From: a bacterium | Lineage (GTDB): Bacteria > Actinomycetota > Actinomycetes > Actinomycetales > Actinomycetaceae | Reading direction: 5' to 3' | NCBI GenBank assembly: GCA_030544165.1 | Contig: JAUNRP010000008.1 | Coordinates: 1-18,383 of the forward strand | DNA: 18,383 nt | Shown: one piece after another, positions 8,780 through 16,367 of the stretch | Layout: the number at the start of each line of letters is the position of its first letter | How positions within the stretch are numbered: the stretch's first letter is position 1 | The notes under the pieces: model-generated | What the model saw: only the letters and a program-made list of their open reading frames with translations | The model's database searches: none | What the model was told of the DNA's origin: nothing | Made by a program: the position numbers and the translations under genes

Positions 8780-10141
8780 GTGGTCGCCCTGCGATTCGAT
8801 TCAACGGTCCCGTTCTCCCGCGAGACGGTCTACGACTGGAATGCGCGGCCGGGTGCCGTCCGCCGCCTGACCCCGCCCTTCCTGGCGGAGGTACTCGAGG
8901 AGCCCGCGGGCGGGATCACTCCCGGCGCCCGGACGAGGCTGGGCATCCGCGCCGCGCCCGGCGCACGGCTCACCACCGAGTTCGCCCGGGTGCACCCCGG
9001 CCGGGAGTACACCGATCGCCTGGTGCGCGGCCCGCTGCGCCGCTGGGAGCACCGCCGGGTGTTCGAGGACCTGGGGCAGACCACGCGGGTCCGGGACGAG
9101 GTGGACTTCGCCCTCCCCGCCCGCTCCCCCGGCCTCGCGGAGCGCGCCGTGCGCACGGCGATCGCACGCGTCTCCACCTACCGGCAGGCCCAGCTCCTGG
9201 GTGACCTCCAGTTCGGCGCCAGCCACCCCGGCCCCCCGCTGCGGATCGCGATCAGCGGATCCACCGGCCTGATCGGCACCCAGCTCGTGGCGATGCTCTC
9301 CGCGCTGGGCCACACGGTGGTACCGATCGTCCGCGAGCGGCACGCCACGCCGGGGGCGATCGCGATGGACTCGGAGAGGGGGTGGGTGGACCTTGCGGCC
9401 CTGGAGGGCGTGGATGTGGTGATCCACCTTGCCGGGGAGCCGATCTCCGGACGTTTCACCTCCGCGCACAAGCGCCGGATCGCCGCATCGAGGATCGGGC
9501 CCACGCGGCTCCTTGCGGAGGCTGCCGCCGCCGCCGGAGTGGGGGCCTTCATCTCCGCCTCCGCGATCGGCTACTACGGTGCGAATCCTGCGGGCGAGGT
9601 GGGTGAGGAGAGCCCTCCCGGCTCGGACTTCCTCTCCCACGTGTGCGTCGAGTGGGAACGCGCCACCCAGCCAGCCAGGGAGGCGGGGCTCCGGGTGGCC
9701 CACCTCCGCACCGGACTTGTCCTCAGCCCCCTCGGCGGCTCACTCGCCGTGCAGCTCCCGCTCTTCCGCTCGGGGGTGGGTGGGCCGCTCGCCGGCGGTG
9801 ACGCGTGGCAGAGCTGGATCTCCCTCGACGACGTGGTGGGCCTCTACGCGCACGCCGCCCTCGATCCGGGGGTGCGTGGGCCCCTCAACGCGGTGGCTCC
9901 GCAGCCCGTGACCTCGGGCGAGTTCGCGAGCGAGCTCGGCCACGTGCTGTCCCGTCCCGCCGTGCTCCCGGTGCCCGCGGTGGGGCCGATCGCCCTCCTG
10001 GGGCGGGAGGGGGCGCGCCTCCTCGCCGGTGCCTCCCAGAAGGTCTCGGCGGTGGGGGCCTGTGCCTCCGGGTACGAGTTCCGGCACCTCACGCTCGGCT
10101 CTGCCCTGCGGCACCTGCTGGGACGGGTGGCAGAGCGCTAG
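8780..10141 (+). CDS. SRPBCC domain fused to TIGR01777 (YfcH-type) epimerase-like protein
   Basis: A 453-residue two-domain protein. Residues about 1-145 form an SRPBCC/polyketide-cyclase-like domain (FDSTVPFSRETVYDW, then EYTDRLVRGPLRRWEHRR). Residues about 153-450 are an extended short-chain dehydrogenase of the TIGR01777 group: nucleotide-binding GSTGLIG at 160-166, VIHLAGEPI at 214-222, SAIGYYG at 261-267, LRTGLVLS, and SWISLDDVVGLY. The latter family is of poorly known function; its members are described as NAD-dependent epimerase-like, and fusion to an SRPBCC domain is known in actinobacteria. The GTG start at 8780 is supported by AAGGAGG at 8769-8775. It ends one base from the convergent thioredoxin gene. 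No specific substrate can be proposed. Confidence 0.93.
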   Translation: MVALRFDSTVPFSRETVYDWNARPGAVRRLTPPFLAEVLEEPAGGITPGARTRLGIRAAPGARLTTEFARVHPGREYTDRLVRGPLRRWEHRRVFEDLGQTTRVRDEVDFALPARSPGLAERAVRTAIARVSTYRQAQLLGDLQFGASHPGPPLRIAISGSTGLIGTQLVAMLSALGHTVVPIVRERHATPGAIAMDSERGWVDLAALEGVDVVIHLAGEPISGRFTSAHKRRIAASRIGPTRLLAEAAAAAGVGAFISASAIGYYGANPAGEVGEESPPGSDFLSHVCVEWERATQPAREAGLRVAHLRTGLVLSPLGGSLAVQLPLFRSGVGGPLAGGDAWQSWISLDDVVGLYAHAALDPGVRGPLNAVAPQPVTSGEFASELGHVLSRPAVLPVPAVGPIALLGREGARLLAGASQKVSAVGACASGYEFRHLTLGSALRHLLGRVAER

Positions 10142-10142
10142 C

Positions 10143-10520
10143 TCAGGCGGAGCCGGCGTCCTTCTCCTTCTCCGCGATCGTGGCGCGCACCTCGTCCATG
10201 TCGAGGTTGCGCACCGCCTCGATCACCTTCTCCAGTTGGTTCGCGGGAAGCGCCCCGGGCTGGGAGAAGACCCCGATCCCATCGCGGAAGGCCATGACCG
10301 TGGGGATCGAGGAGATCCCGAGGGCGCCGGAGAGGCGCTGCTCCGCATCGGTGTCCACCTTGGCGAACGTGATGTCCGGGTGGTTCTCGGAGGACTTCTC
10401 GAACACCGGGCCGAACTGGCGGCACGGGCCGCACCAGGCGGCCCAGAAGTCCACCAGGACGATCCCGTCCTGCTCGATCGTCTCAACGAATGTGTCCTCG
10501 GTGAGGTTCGTGGTTGCCAT
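10143..10520 (-). CDS. trxA: Thioredoxin
   Basis: A 125-residue cytoplasmic dithiol-disulfide oxidoreductase. The active site is W29-C30-G31-P32-C33 in DFWAAWCGPC, and the cis-proline is in SSIPTVMAF. It is somewhat longer than E. coli thioredoxin because of a charged C-terminal tail (DEVRATIAEKEK). The ATG at 10520 follows a GAGGAG ribosome binding site; an open frame continues upstream to 11039 but lacks a start with support and runs through the divergent lipoprotein gene. Upstream is a near-perfect SigR/SigH promoter (10552-10578), which suggests induction by thiol-oxidative stress. No thioredoxin reductase gene is nearby. The symbol is generic, since actinobacteria often have several thioredoxins. 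Confidence 0.95.
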   Translation of the reverse strand: MATTNLTEDTFVETIEQDGIVLVDFWAAWCGPCRQFGPVFEKSSENHPDITFAKVDTDAEQRLSGALGISSIPTVMAFRDGIGVFSQPGALPANQLEKVIEAVRNLDMDEVRATIAEKEKDAGSA

Positions 10521-10551
10521 GGGATCTCCTCGTCTCGGTTCCACTCGCTGT

Positions 10552-10578
10552 AACAGGGTTCGCCGGAGGGGTATTCCC
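10552..10578 (-). promoter_or_regulatory. SigR/SigH-type promoter for thioredoxin
   Basis: On the minus strand GGGAAT (complement of 10573-10578) is followed by exactly 18 bases and then GTT (complement of 10552-10554). This matches the oxidative-stress ECF sigma consensus of actinobacteria, GGGAAT-N18-GTT. Thioredoxin genes are classic members of that regulon (SigR in Streptomyces, SigH in mycobacteria). The transcription start would be about 25 bases before the thioredoxin ATG at 10520, leaving room for the GAGGAG site. Confidence 0.75.
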
Positions 10579-10586
10579 CACTCGCC

Positions 10587-10615
10587 TTGCGGGGCAGGTG
10601 TGCCTCCACCATGAT
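10587..10615 (+). promoter_or_regulatory. Possible housekeeping promoter for the LpqH-like lipoprotein
   Basis: TTGCGG (10587-10592) and CATGAT (10610-10615) are 17 bp apart, about 40 bases before the ATG at 10654. The two hexamers match the vegetative consensus only in part. It lies back to back with the thioredoxin promoter. Confidence 0.3.
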
Positions 10616-10653
10616 TGACGCCGGTTACATGATGTCTGGGGAAGGACACCGCC

Positions 10654-11319
10654 ATGAAGAAGCTTGCAACCCGCACACTTGCCGCACTCGCCGTCGCTCC
10701 GCTCGCCATCGGGCTCACGGCCTGCGGGAACGGCGAGGCGCCTGTGGTCCCCACCCGGCCGGCTGACCCGGGAACTTCCGCGCCCACCACGCCGGTGGAC
10801 CCGGCCCCCGCGCCCGGCACCGAGGACCCTGCTCCCCCGGTTGACCCTGCTCCCGGAACAGGGGCGACCGATCCGGCCTCGCCAGCGGATCCCGCTTCCC
10901 CAGCAGATCCCGCTGACCCGGGCGAGCCCCTTCCGGGCATTCCGGCCTTCGAGGACATGACCGGCGGCGAGTACGACACGAACGTCCTCTCGATCGATGG
11001 AACCGCCGTGGCGCAGGGCGGACTCCGGTCCATCTGCATGACGGAGGCGGAGAACGAGGAGTCCGCGATCCTCTCGGGGAGCGAGAGCGGCTGGGGTCAG
11101 GTCAGCCTCGTGCTCACGGACATGGGCGGGAGCCGCGAGGGTGCCCTCCTCACCACCGAGACATCGCCGAGCGGCGAGGGCCTCCTGCTCGTGGGCGGTT
11201 CGGGTCTCGGACAGATCACCATCACGAAGAGCGGGAACATCTCCACCCTCCAGGGGTCCCTCACGGACATGACCGGTTCTGCGAGCCACCAGGTGGAGGC
11301 CTCGATCGACTGCTCCTGA
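10654..11319 (+). CDS. LpqH-like surface lipoprotein with Pro-rich stalk
   Basis: A 221-residue exported lipoprotein: basic N-terminus, hydrophobic segment, lipobox L21-T22-A23-C24. Residues about 28-92 form a low-complexity stalk of P, A, D and T (repeats such as PADPASPADPAD), likely spanning the cell wall. The C-terminal domain of about 125 residues has an IDG start, Cys in SICM, a strand-rich Gly/Ser core and a final V-E-A-S-I-D-C-S, closely matching the layout of the mycobacterial 19-kDa antigen domain (Lpp-LpqH), including the two cysteines that can pair. The match is by eye. The ATG at 10654 has GGGGAAGGA upstream. It is divergent from thioredoxin and 51 bases before the MoxR gene. Its role is unknown; LpqH-type proteins are surface exposed. 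Confidence 0.85.
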   Translation: MKKLATRTLAALAVAPLAIGLTACGNGEAPVVPTRPADPGTSAPTTPVDPAPAPGTEDPAPPVDPAPGTGATDPASPADPASPADPADPGEPLPGIPAFEDMTGGEYDTNVLSIDGTAVAQGGLRSICMTEAENEESAILSGSESGWGQVSLVLTDMGGSREGALLTTETSPSGEGLLLVGGSGLGQITITKSGNISTLQGSLTDMTGSASHQVEASIDCS

Positions 11320-11358
11320 CGCCCGCGGACTCGTTCCGCCCGTGACGGACTCGGTTGG

Positions 11359-11364
11359 TAGCGT
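11359..11364 (+). promoter_or_regulatory. Putative -10 of the MoxR operon (leaderless)
   Basis: TAGCGT (11359-11364) fits TANNNT and ends 6 bases before the MoxR ATG at 11371; no ribosome binding site intervenes. Transcription would begin at or beside the start codon. No good -35 was found. Confidence 0.4.
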
Positions 11365-11370
11365 GGCCCC

Positions 11371-12345
11371 ATGAGTGAGCGTTCCCCGTCCGCGGAGGCC
11401 ACCGGATCCCCGCCGGTCCCGGAGCTCGCGCGCCGGATCGCCACCGAGGTGGGGAAGGTCATCAAGGGCAAGGACGAGGCGATCCGCACGGCCATCACCA
11501 CGGTGCTGGCGCGCGGCCACCTGCTCGTGGAGGACGTGCCCGGCGTCGGGAAGACCACGCTGGCAACCGCCCTTGCCCGCTCGTTGGACGCGAGCGTCCG
11601 GCGGATCCAGTTCACCTCGGACATGCTGCCCACGGATGTCACGGGTGTCTCGATCTACGATCAGGAGTCACGGACCTTCCGATTCCACCCGGGGCCCATC
11701 TTCAGCAACATCGTGGTGGGCGATGAGGTCAACCGCGCCACCCCCAAGACGCAGTCCGCGCTCCTCGAGGCCATGCAGGAGCGCTCCGTCACCATCGAGG
11801 GGACCACCCACCGATTGCCGGAGCTCTTCACGGTGGTGGCCACCCAGAACCCGCAGGACATGGAGGGCACCTTCCCGCTCCCCGAGGCCCAGCGGGACCG
11901 CTTCATGGCGCGGATCGCGCTCGGCTATCCGGATGACCGCGCCGAGGTGGAGATGCTGACCTCCACGGAGTCAGGATCCGCGCATGCCACCACCGTCGTG
12001 GCGGGAGTGGACGAGGTGGTGGCGGCCCAGGACTCGGTCGCCCGGGTGCGACTGGCGGAGGATGTGGCCGCCTACCTCGTGGCAATCGTGGCAGGCACAC
12101 GCACCCACCCGGGTATCCAGCTCGGAGCCAGCCCGCGGGCCGGCCTCCACCTCGCCGCGATGGCGCGGGCACGTGCGGCCACCGGCGGGCGGGACTATGT
12201 GACCCCGGATGACGTGGCGCTCCTCGCGGCCACCACCCTCACCCACCGGATCGTGCCGCACGGGCGTTTTCCCACGATGAGGGACGAACACCAGGCCGCC
12301 TCAGAGATCGTTGCTGAGCTCGTGAGCACCACCCGGCTCCGGTAG
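11371..12345 (+). CDS. MoxR-family AAA+ ATPase
   Basis: A 324-residue cytoplasmic ATPase of the MoxR group. Walker A is PGVGKT at 57-62, Walker B is VVGDE ending at D118-E119, followed by NRATPKTQSALLEAMQER, the usual MoxR signature (N-R-A-x-P-K-x-Q-x-A-L-L-E). Sensor motifs are in the VVATQNPQDMEG segment and the lid domain reaches the C-terminus. MoxR proteins act as chaperone-like ATPases for the assembly or activation of partner proteins, often with DUF58 proteins. The ATG at 11371 has no ribosome binding site but lies 6 bases after a -10-like hexamer. It is the first gene of an operon with the DUF58 protein (9-base gap) and the membrane transglutaminase. Confidence 0.95.
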   Translation: MSERSPSAEATGSPPVPELARRIATEVGKVIKGKDEAIRTAITTVLARGHLLVEDVPGVGKTTLATALARSLDASVRRIQFTSDMLPTDVTGVSIYDQESRTFRFHPGPIFSNIVVGDEVNRATPKTQSALLEAMQERSVTIEGTTHRLPELFTVVATQNPQDMEGTFPLPEAQRDRFMARIALGYPDDRAEVEMLTSTESGSAHATTVVAGVDEVVAAQDSVARVRLAEDVAAYLVAIVAGTRTHPGIQLGASPRAGLHLAAMARARAATGGRDYVTPDDVALLAATTLTHRIVPHGRFPTMRDEHQAASEIVAELVSTTRLR

Positions 12346-12354
12346 GGACCGCGG

Positions 12355-13443
12355 ATGAGGACTCGGGTTGCCCTCACCCCCCTCGGGTGGGGCACCCTGC
12401 TCACGGCGCTCGCGCTCGCGCTGGCGTGGTGGGTGATCGGCCTGCGGGATGTGCTCTACCTGGCCGCGGTCCTCACGGCCCTCCTCCCGCTCGCCGCCCT
12501 GATCGCGGTGACACCGGCGCTCCTGGCGGGATTCCGCGCGAACATCACCACCTCCTCGCCCACGCCCCACGCGGGGGACCCCCTCCACCTCTCGGTGGGC
12601 CTCACCCATCGCTTCCCCGTCCCACTCCGGGCCTTCATCACCCTCACGCTCGGGCGGCAGGAGCGAACCGTCCCGGTTCGGATCCGCGCGAGGGGTGTGA
12701 CGCACGTTCGCGTGGAGTGGGCAGCGCCCTCCCGGGGACCGGCGCACGCCGCGGTCCGGGAGGTGCTCACCCGTGACCCCCTCGGTCTGATCGGGGCCCG
12801 CACGCGGCTGGACGCCCGCATTCCGCTCCTCGTGCTCCCCCGGCTCGTGGACCTCCCGCTCCTTCCCCGTGCGCCCCACGTTCGGGAGCGCGGGTCCGAG
12901 GGGCGCACCACGTTGCGCTCCCCCTCCGGCTTCCCGGGCGGGGCACTGCGGGCCTACCGCAGCGGCGACGCGCTCCGCCAGATCCACTGGAAGCAGAGCG
13001 CGCGCCAGGGTGAGATGCTCGTGAACCTCCCGGAGAGTGAGCGCGAGACGGACACCACCATCCTGCTGGTCACCTCGAGTGAGGGCTACCGCACCCCCGC
13101 CGAGTTCGATGACGCAGTCTCCGCCGCCGCCACCCTTGCCCTCCACTGGCTGAACGAGGGGCGAACCGTGCGCCTCCACCACGGACTCACCAGCCAGGTG
13201 TTCACCGAGGAGGGCCCAATCCTCCGCCACCTCGCCGTGGTCCGGCATGAGAACCGGCCCCCGGAGGAGGCGCCCACCGGCGCCGTCACCGCGATCGCCG
13301 GAACCCTCACCCGCCGCGTCAGCGAGCAGCTCGCTGCCCTGACCCCGGGAGTGGTGCTCGCCCTGAGGACCATCCCCAGCGTCGGAATTCCGCGTGGGTG
13401 GCACCTCGAGAACCTCGGCGCGAACGGAGCCGGCGATGGCTAG
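12355..13443 (+). CDS. DUF58 domain membrane-anchored protein
   Basis: A 362-residue protein with two N-terminal membrane helices (about 10-28 and 31-55) and a DUF58 domain with the signature segment from about 198 to 222 (LRAYRSGDALRQIHWKQSAR). DUF58 proteins are usual partners of MoxR ATPases and carry a von Willebrand A-like fold in the C-terminal part; the MIDAS-like residues are not obvious here. The soluble domain is likely cytoplasmic. It starts 9 bases after MoxR, with a weak AGGG site, and its last 8 bases overlap the transglutaminase start, so the three genes are probably translated together. The function is thought to concern envelope or stress-linked complex assembly, but is not known in detail. 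Confidence 0.93.
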   Translation: MRTRVALTPLGWGTLLTALALALAWWVIGLRDVLYLAAVLTALLPLAALIAVTPALLAGFRANITTSSPTPHAGDPLHLSVGLTHRFPVPLRAFITLTLGRQERTVPVRIRARGVTHVRVEWAAPSRGPAHAAVREVLTRDPLGLIGARTRLDARIPLLVLPRLVDLPLLPRAPHVRERGSEGRTTLRSPSGFPGGALRAYRSGDALRQIHWKQSARQGEMLVNLPESERETDTTILLVTSSEGYRTPAEFDDAVSAAATLALHWLNEGRTVRLHHGLTSQVFTEEGPILRHLAVVRHENRPPEEAPTGAVTAIAGTLTRRVSEQLAALTPGVVLALRTIPSVGIPRGWHLENLGANGAGDG

Positions 13444-15754
13444 GCCGGCCGAGGGATCAGGTACGACGCGCCGGGAGGGGATCGGAGCGGGACTGCGCGT
13501 CGTCGTCGAGGCCGTAGTCCTCACGGCGCTGTGGGCATTCGCGCTGAGCCACCAGGGCGAGATCCTGGACGGCGGCGCGTGGATCACCGCCGCGGTGGGC
13601 GCGAGCGCGGCCGTGCTGCTGCCCGCGGCGATCGTGCGGGCGATCTGGCCCCGGGAACGGACGGCGGCGGCGCTCGCGGGCGTGCTGATCGGCGCCGGCG
13701 CGTGGTCCGCATGGTTCGCCTCGGTGGGCGGGCCCGCGTTCTGGTTCCCGGACACGGGAGAGAAGGTGCGGGACCTCTTCCTACGCACCATCGAGGGAAT
13801 CGCGCCCGTTCCGGTGGCCAGCGAGCTCACCCACGTCCTCGTGTTCGTGGCGCTCGCCGGGGCGATCGTGACGATGCTGCTGCACTCGGCGCTCGGTGCG
13901 GCGTTCCCGGCGGGCCTGCTTCCCGCGCTCGTCCTGGTGATCCCCCAGGTGATCACGGGCGTTCCCGCGGGCGCGGTCACCATGGTGATCGCGGGGCTCG
14001 GCCTCCTCCTGCTCGTGTGGCTACGCGCCCCGCGGCCCAACCTGCGCGGGCTCGTGGTGGTGGGCACTGCGGCCGCGCTCGGCTGGGGCGCGGTCACGAT
14101 CGCCCCGCCCACCCGTGACACCGTGTGGAACCACTCCGTCATGGTGGGCCCCACCTCCGGCCTGGTTCCGGACGTCACCGTGGCACTCGCGGAGGACCTG
14201 CGAGCCCGGAGCCAGGCGGAGGCCTTCGCGTTCACCGCCACCGAGCCGGGCGCCGTCCGCTTCCTGCTCGCCACCCTCTCCACGTTCGACGACGGGCGCT
14301 GGACCCCACGTGATGAGCTCACGGGCGCCGGGATGAGCGTGGACCAGCCGCGCGATGCGAGCGGCCTTCCTCCCGGGGGGGCGAGTGCGCCGCTGCCGGA
14401 GGGCCGCTCGGTGACGGTGACGATGCGCGGACTCGTGAGTACGTGGCTGCCGCTCCCCCAGTCCGTGGTGCAGGCGGTCGAGGTGCAGAAGGGCCTGAAC
14501 GCGATCGAGTGGCTCTGGCTCGCCGAATCGAACACGGCGCGTTCGCGGCTGGCCACCACCTCCGGGGGCGACGAGTACACGGCGGCGGCGCCGCCGATGG
14601 TGGCGGACGATGGGGTGCGCGGGGCGCTCGAGGAGGGGGCCTACCGGGGTGCGGGCGTGTTCGCGGATGTGGATGCGGCGCCGGAGGCGCTGGCGCGATA
14701 CCTCGCGCTGCCGGCCCCGGTTCCGGAGAGCGTGGGTTCGGTGGCCGAGGACGTGGCCGGGGGGCTCACCAACCGGCTCGAGGTGGGCTACGCCCTGGAG
14801 GACTTCTTCACCTCGGGCGCGTTCGTGTACGACGAGGCCGCGCCCTACACCCCCGGGATGGACGGCGGCGGGCACTACGGGGTGATGGAGTCGTTCCTGG
14901 TGGAGCGCTCCGGGTTCTGCGTGCACTACGCCTCCACGTTCGCGATCATGGCGCGGCACCTCGGGGTGCCCACCCGGCTCGCGGTGGGATACGCCTCGCG
15001 GGCCGAGGGAGAGCAGCGGGTGGCCGTGCGGGGAGGCGATCTCCACGCGTGGCCGGAGATCTACGTGGAGGGCTCGGGATGGTTGGCCTTCGAACCCACG
15101 CCCGGTGGAGCGGGCTTCCGCGCCGACCAACCGGAGGCCCCGGAACCGCCACCCGTGGCGCCGGAGCCCGAGGTTCCGGAGGTGATGCCCGAGGAGCCGA
15201 CGATCGATCCGGTGCTGCCCCAGGAGCCGGAGCCGGAGGCCCCGGAGCCCATGGTGGAGGAGCCGGAGGCGGAGTCGCTCGGCTGGCTGGTCCCGTGGGT
15301 GCTCGGTGCACTCGGTCTGGTCCTGCTGCTGTGCCTGCCGGCGCTGATCCGTATTATCCGGACCCGGCGACGTTTCGCGGCGATCCGCGCTGGGCGGGAT
15401 GCCGGAGTGAATGCGTGGCGGGAGCTCAGTGATGCTGTCTCTGACCTCGGCATTGTTGGGCGTACGGAGGTGGAGGCGCTCCGCGCCCAGACGCCGGAGG
15501 CGCTTGTGGAGCGCCTTGCCGAGCGGAGCGCGCTTGGCGGGGCACCCCTCGACCACGCCCAAGACATCGTGGCGGCCTACGGCGCGGAGCGTTGGGGAAG
15601 CGGAGCCAGGGCTGGCGGCACCGGGGGTGGGGTGCATCTGAGGGTCAGCCACGTCCGCGCGGTCACGGAGGCGCTGTTCAGCAACGCCCCACGTGGCACA
15701 TGGCTCCGGGCTCGTTTCCTGCCGCGCTCCCTGGTCCGCCGCAGCCGGTGGTGA
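13436..15754 (+). CDS. Membrane transglutaminase-like (TgpA-type) protein
   Basis: A 772-residue membrane protein with about seven N-terminal helices (within residues 20-225), an exported region containing the transglutaminase-like domain with C495 (RSGFCVHYAS) and H537 (GGDLHAWPEIY) and the AFEPTPGG end motif (E553 where Asp is often the third residue). A Pro/Glu-rich linker follows (about 564-612), then one helix (615-640) and a cytoplasmic tail of about 130 residues. TgpA-type proteins are linked to cell-envelope processes in other bacteria. The ATG at 13436 has GGAG 6 bases before it and overlaps DUF58. The tail region (from about 15,400) contains more T-ending codons than the rest. Convergent or downstream terminator: none seen before the TetR gene. 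Confidence 0.94.
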   Translation: MARPAEGSGTTRREGIGAGLRVVVEAVVLTALWAFALSHQGEILDGGAWITAAVGASAAVLLPAAIVRAIWPRERTAAALAGVLIGAGAWSAWFASVGGPAFWFPDTGEKVRDLFLRTIEGIAPVPVASELTHVLVFVALAGAIVTMLLHSALGAAFPAGLLPALVLVIPQVITGVPAGAVTMVIAGLGLLLLVWLRAPRPNLRGLVVVGTAAALGWGAVTIAPPTRDTVWNHSVMVGPTSGLVPDVTVALAEDLRARSQAEAFAFTATEPGAVRFLLATLSTFDDGRWTPRDELTGAGMSVDQPRDASGLPPGGASAPLPEGRSVTVTMRGLVSTWLPLPQSVVQAVEVQKGLNAIEWLWLAESNTARSRLATTSGGDEYTAAAPPMVADDGVRGALEEGAYRGAGVFADVDAAPEALARYLALPAPVPESVGSVAEDVAGGLTNRLEVGYALEDFFTSGAFVYDEAAPYTPGMDGGGHYGVMESFLVERSGFCVHYASTFAIMARHLGVPTRLAVGYASRAEGEQRVAVRGGDLHAWPEIYVEGSGWLAFEPTPGGAGFRADQPEAPEPPPVAPEPEVPEVMPEEPTIDPVLPQEPEPEAPEPMVEEPEAESLGWLVPWVLGALGLVLLLCLPALIRIIRTRRRFAAIRAGRDAGVNAWRELSDAVSDLGIVGRTEVEALRAQTPEALVERLAERSALGGAPLDHAQDIVAAYGAERWGSGARAGGTGGGVHLRVSHVRAVTEALFSNAPRGTWLRARFLPRSLVRRSRW

Positions 15755-15782
15755 GCACCCAGCACACCCGTCCACATGCCAC

Positions 15783-15814
15783 TTGACCGAGATTAGTAAA
15801 TGCTGATTCACTAA
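15783..15814 (+). promoter_or_regulatory. TetR promoter with 22-bp autoregulatory dyad
   Basis: A -35-like TTGACC (15783-15788) is followed by an inverted repeat at 15793-15814: arms TTAGT (15793-15797) and ACTAA (15810-15814), with inner symmetric AAT (15799-15801) and ATT (15806-15808). The pattern reads TTAGT-n-AAT-n4-ATT-n-ACTAA. It ends 4 bases before the TetR ATG at 15819, an arrangement typical of TetR self-repression. The -10 is not obvious but would fall inside the dyad. Confidence 0.65.
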
Positions 15815-15818
15815 CTGC

Positions 15819-16367
15819 ATGGCGCGACCTCGGACGGTAGATCAGGACGTGGTGCTGGCCCGCATCGCGAATGCCCTCGTGGGCAGAGACAGCCTGCAAC
15901 CGTGGACGCTCGCGGAGGTCTCACCTGCTGCAGGACTCAGTCCAGCCGGGCTGATCAAGCGGTTCGGATCGCGCAGGGGAATACAGAGCGCACTCAGCAG
16001 ACGCTGGCTGGGCGGCATACCAGAGAGACCGCTCGGGCGTGAGTCCGCGATCGACGAACTGCGAACGTGGGCTCACCATAGATTCGGTCTCGCAGGCGCG
16101 GCGGGTGTGGCGCAGGGATTGACCCAGCTGGTGGATGACGTCATGGACGATGAGCTTCGCATGATGCTGGCCGAGGGGTGGGCGCGTGAGCAGCGATACG
16201 TCGCCGCCCTCCTGGATGCGTGTGAGCTGAAGCGCCTCCCGGATGCGGAGCGCGGCGCTGCCGTGCTCTTCGACGCGCTCAACGGAGCCATGCTCCGGCA
16301 GGCGGTTGACCCGGAGGCTGACCTCATCCAAGAAACCATCGAGACACTGTGGGAGACCTGGATATGA
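15819..16367 (+). CDS. TetR-family transcriptional regulator
   Basis: A 182-residue DNA-binding protein. The N-terminal helix-turn-helix is at about 30-52 (WTLAEVSPAAGLSPAGLIKRF), which is the usual position, followed by a variable ligand-binding domain (W84 onwards). The ligand cannot be predicted. It binds, by inference, the dyad at 15793-15814 directly upstream. The last four bases overlap the start of the RibD-like reductase gene (ATGA), so the two are translationally coupled and probably co-repressed. Codons such as ATA (in GGC-ATA-CCA), AGA and TTA-like A/T-ending choices are commoner than in the core genes to the left, suggesting recent acquisition. No ribosome binding site is obvious, apart from the short distance after the operator. 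Confidence 0.92.
   Translation: MARPRTVDQDVVLARIANALVGRDSLQPWTLAEVSPAAGLSPAGLIKRFGSRRGIQSALSRRWLGGIPERPLGRESAIDELRTWAHHRFGLAGAAGVAQGLTQLVDDVMDDELRMMLAEGWAREQRYVAALLDACELKRLPDAERGAAVLFDALNGAMLRQAVDPEADLIQETIETLWETWI

Noticed and set aside
10568..10579. GGGG-TATT-CCCC palindrome as an operator
   Set aside because: Only the four-base arms pair, and the right part is explained by the SigR -35 element.
10521..11039. N-terminal extension of thioredoxin
   Set aside because: The open frame continues but lies antisense to the LpqH-like gene, is low complexity, and bypasses both the GAGGAG site and the SigR-type promoter.
12301..14580. 759-codon open frame on the - strand
   Set aside because: Antisense of MoxR, DUF58 and transglutaminase; the translation is rich in S, R, P and T with no domain, and its length comes from scarcity of stop codons at high G+C.
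14021..15820. 599-codon open frame on the - strand
   Set aside because: Antisense of the transglutaminase gene, whose catalytic Cys and His motifs and linker are intact in the sense frame.
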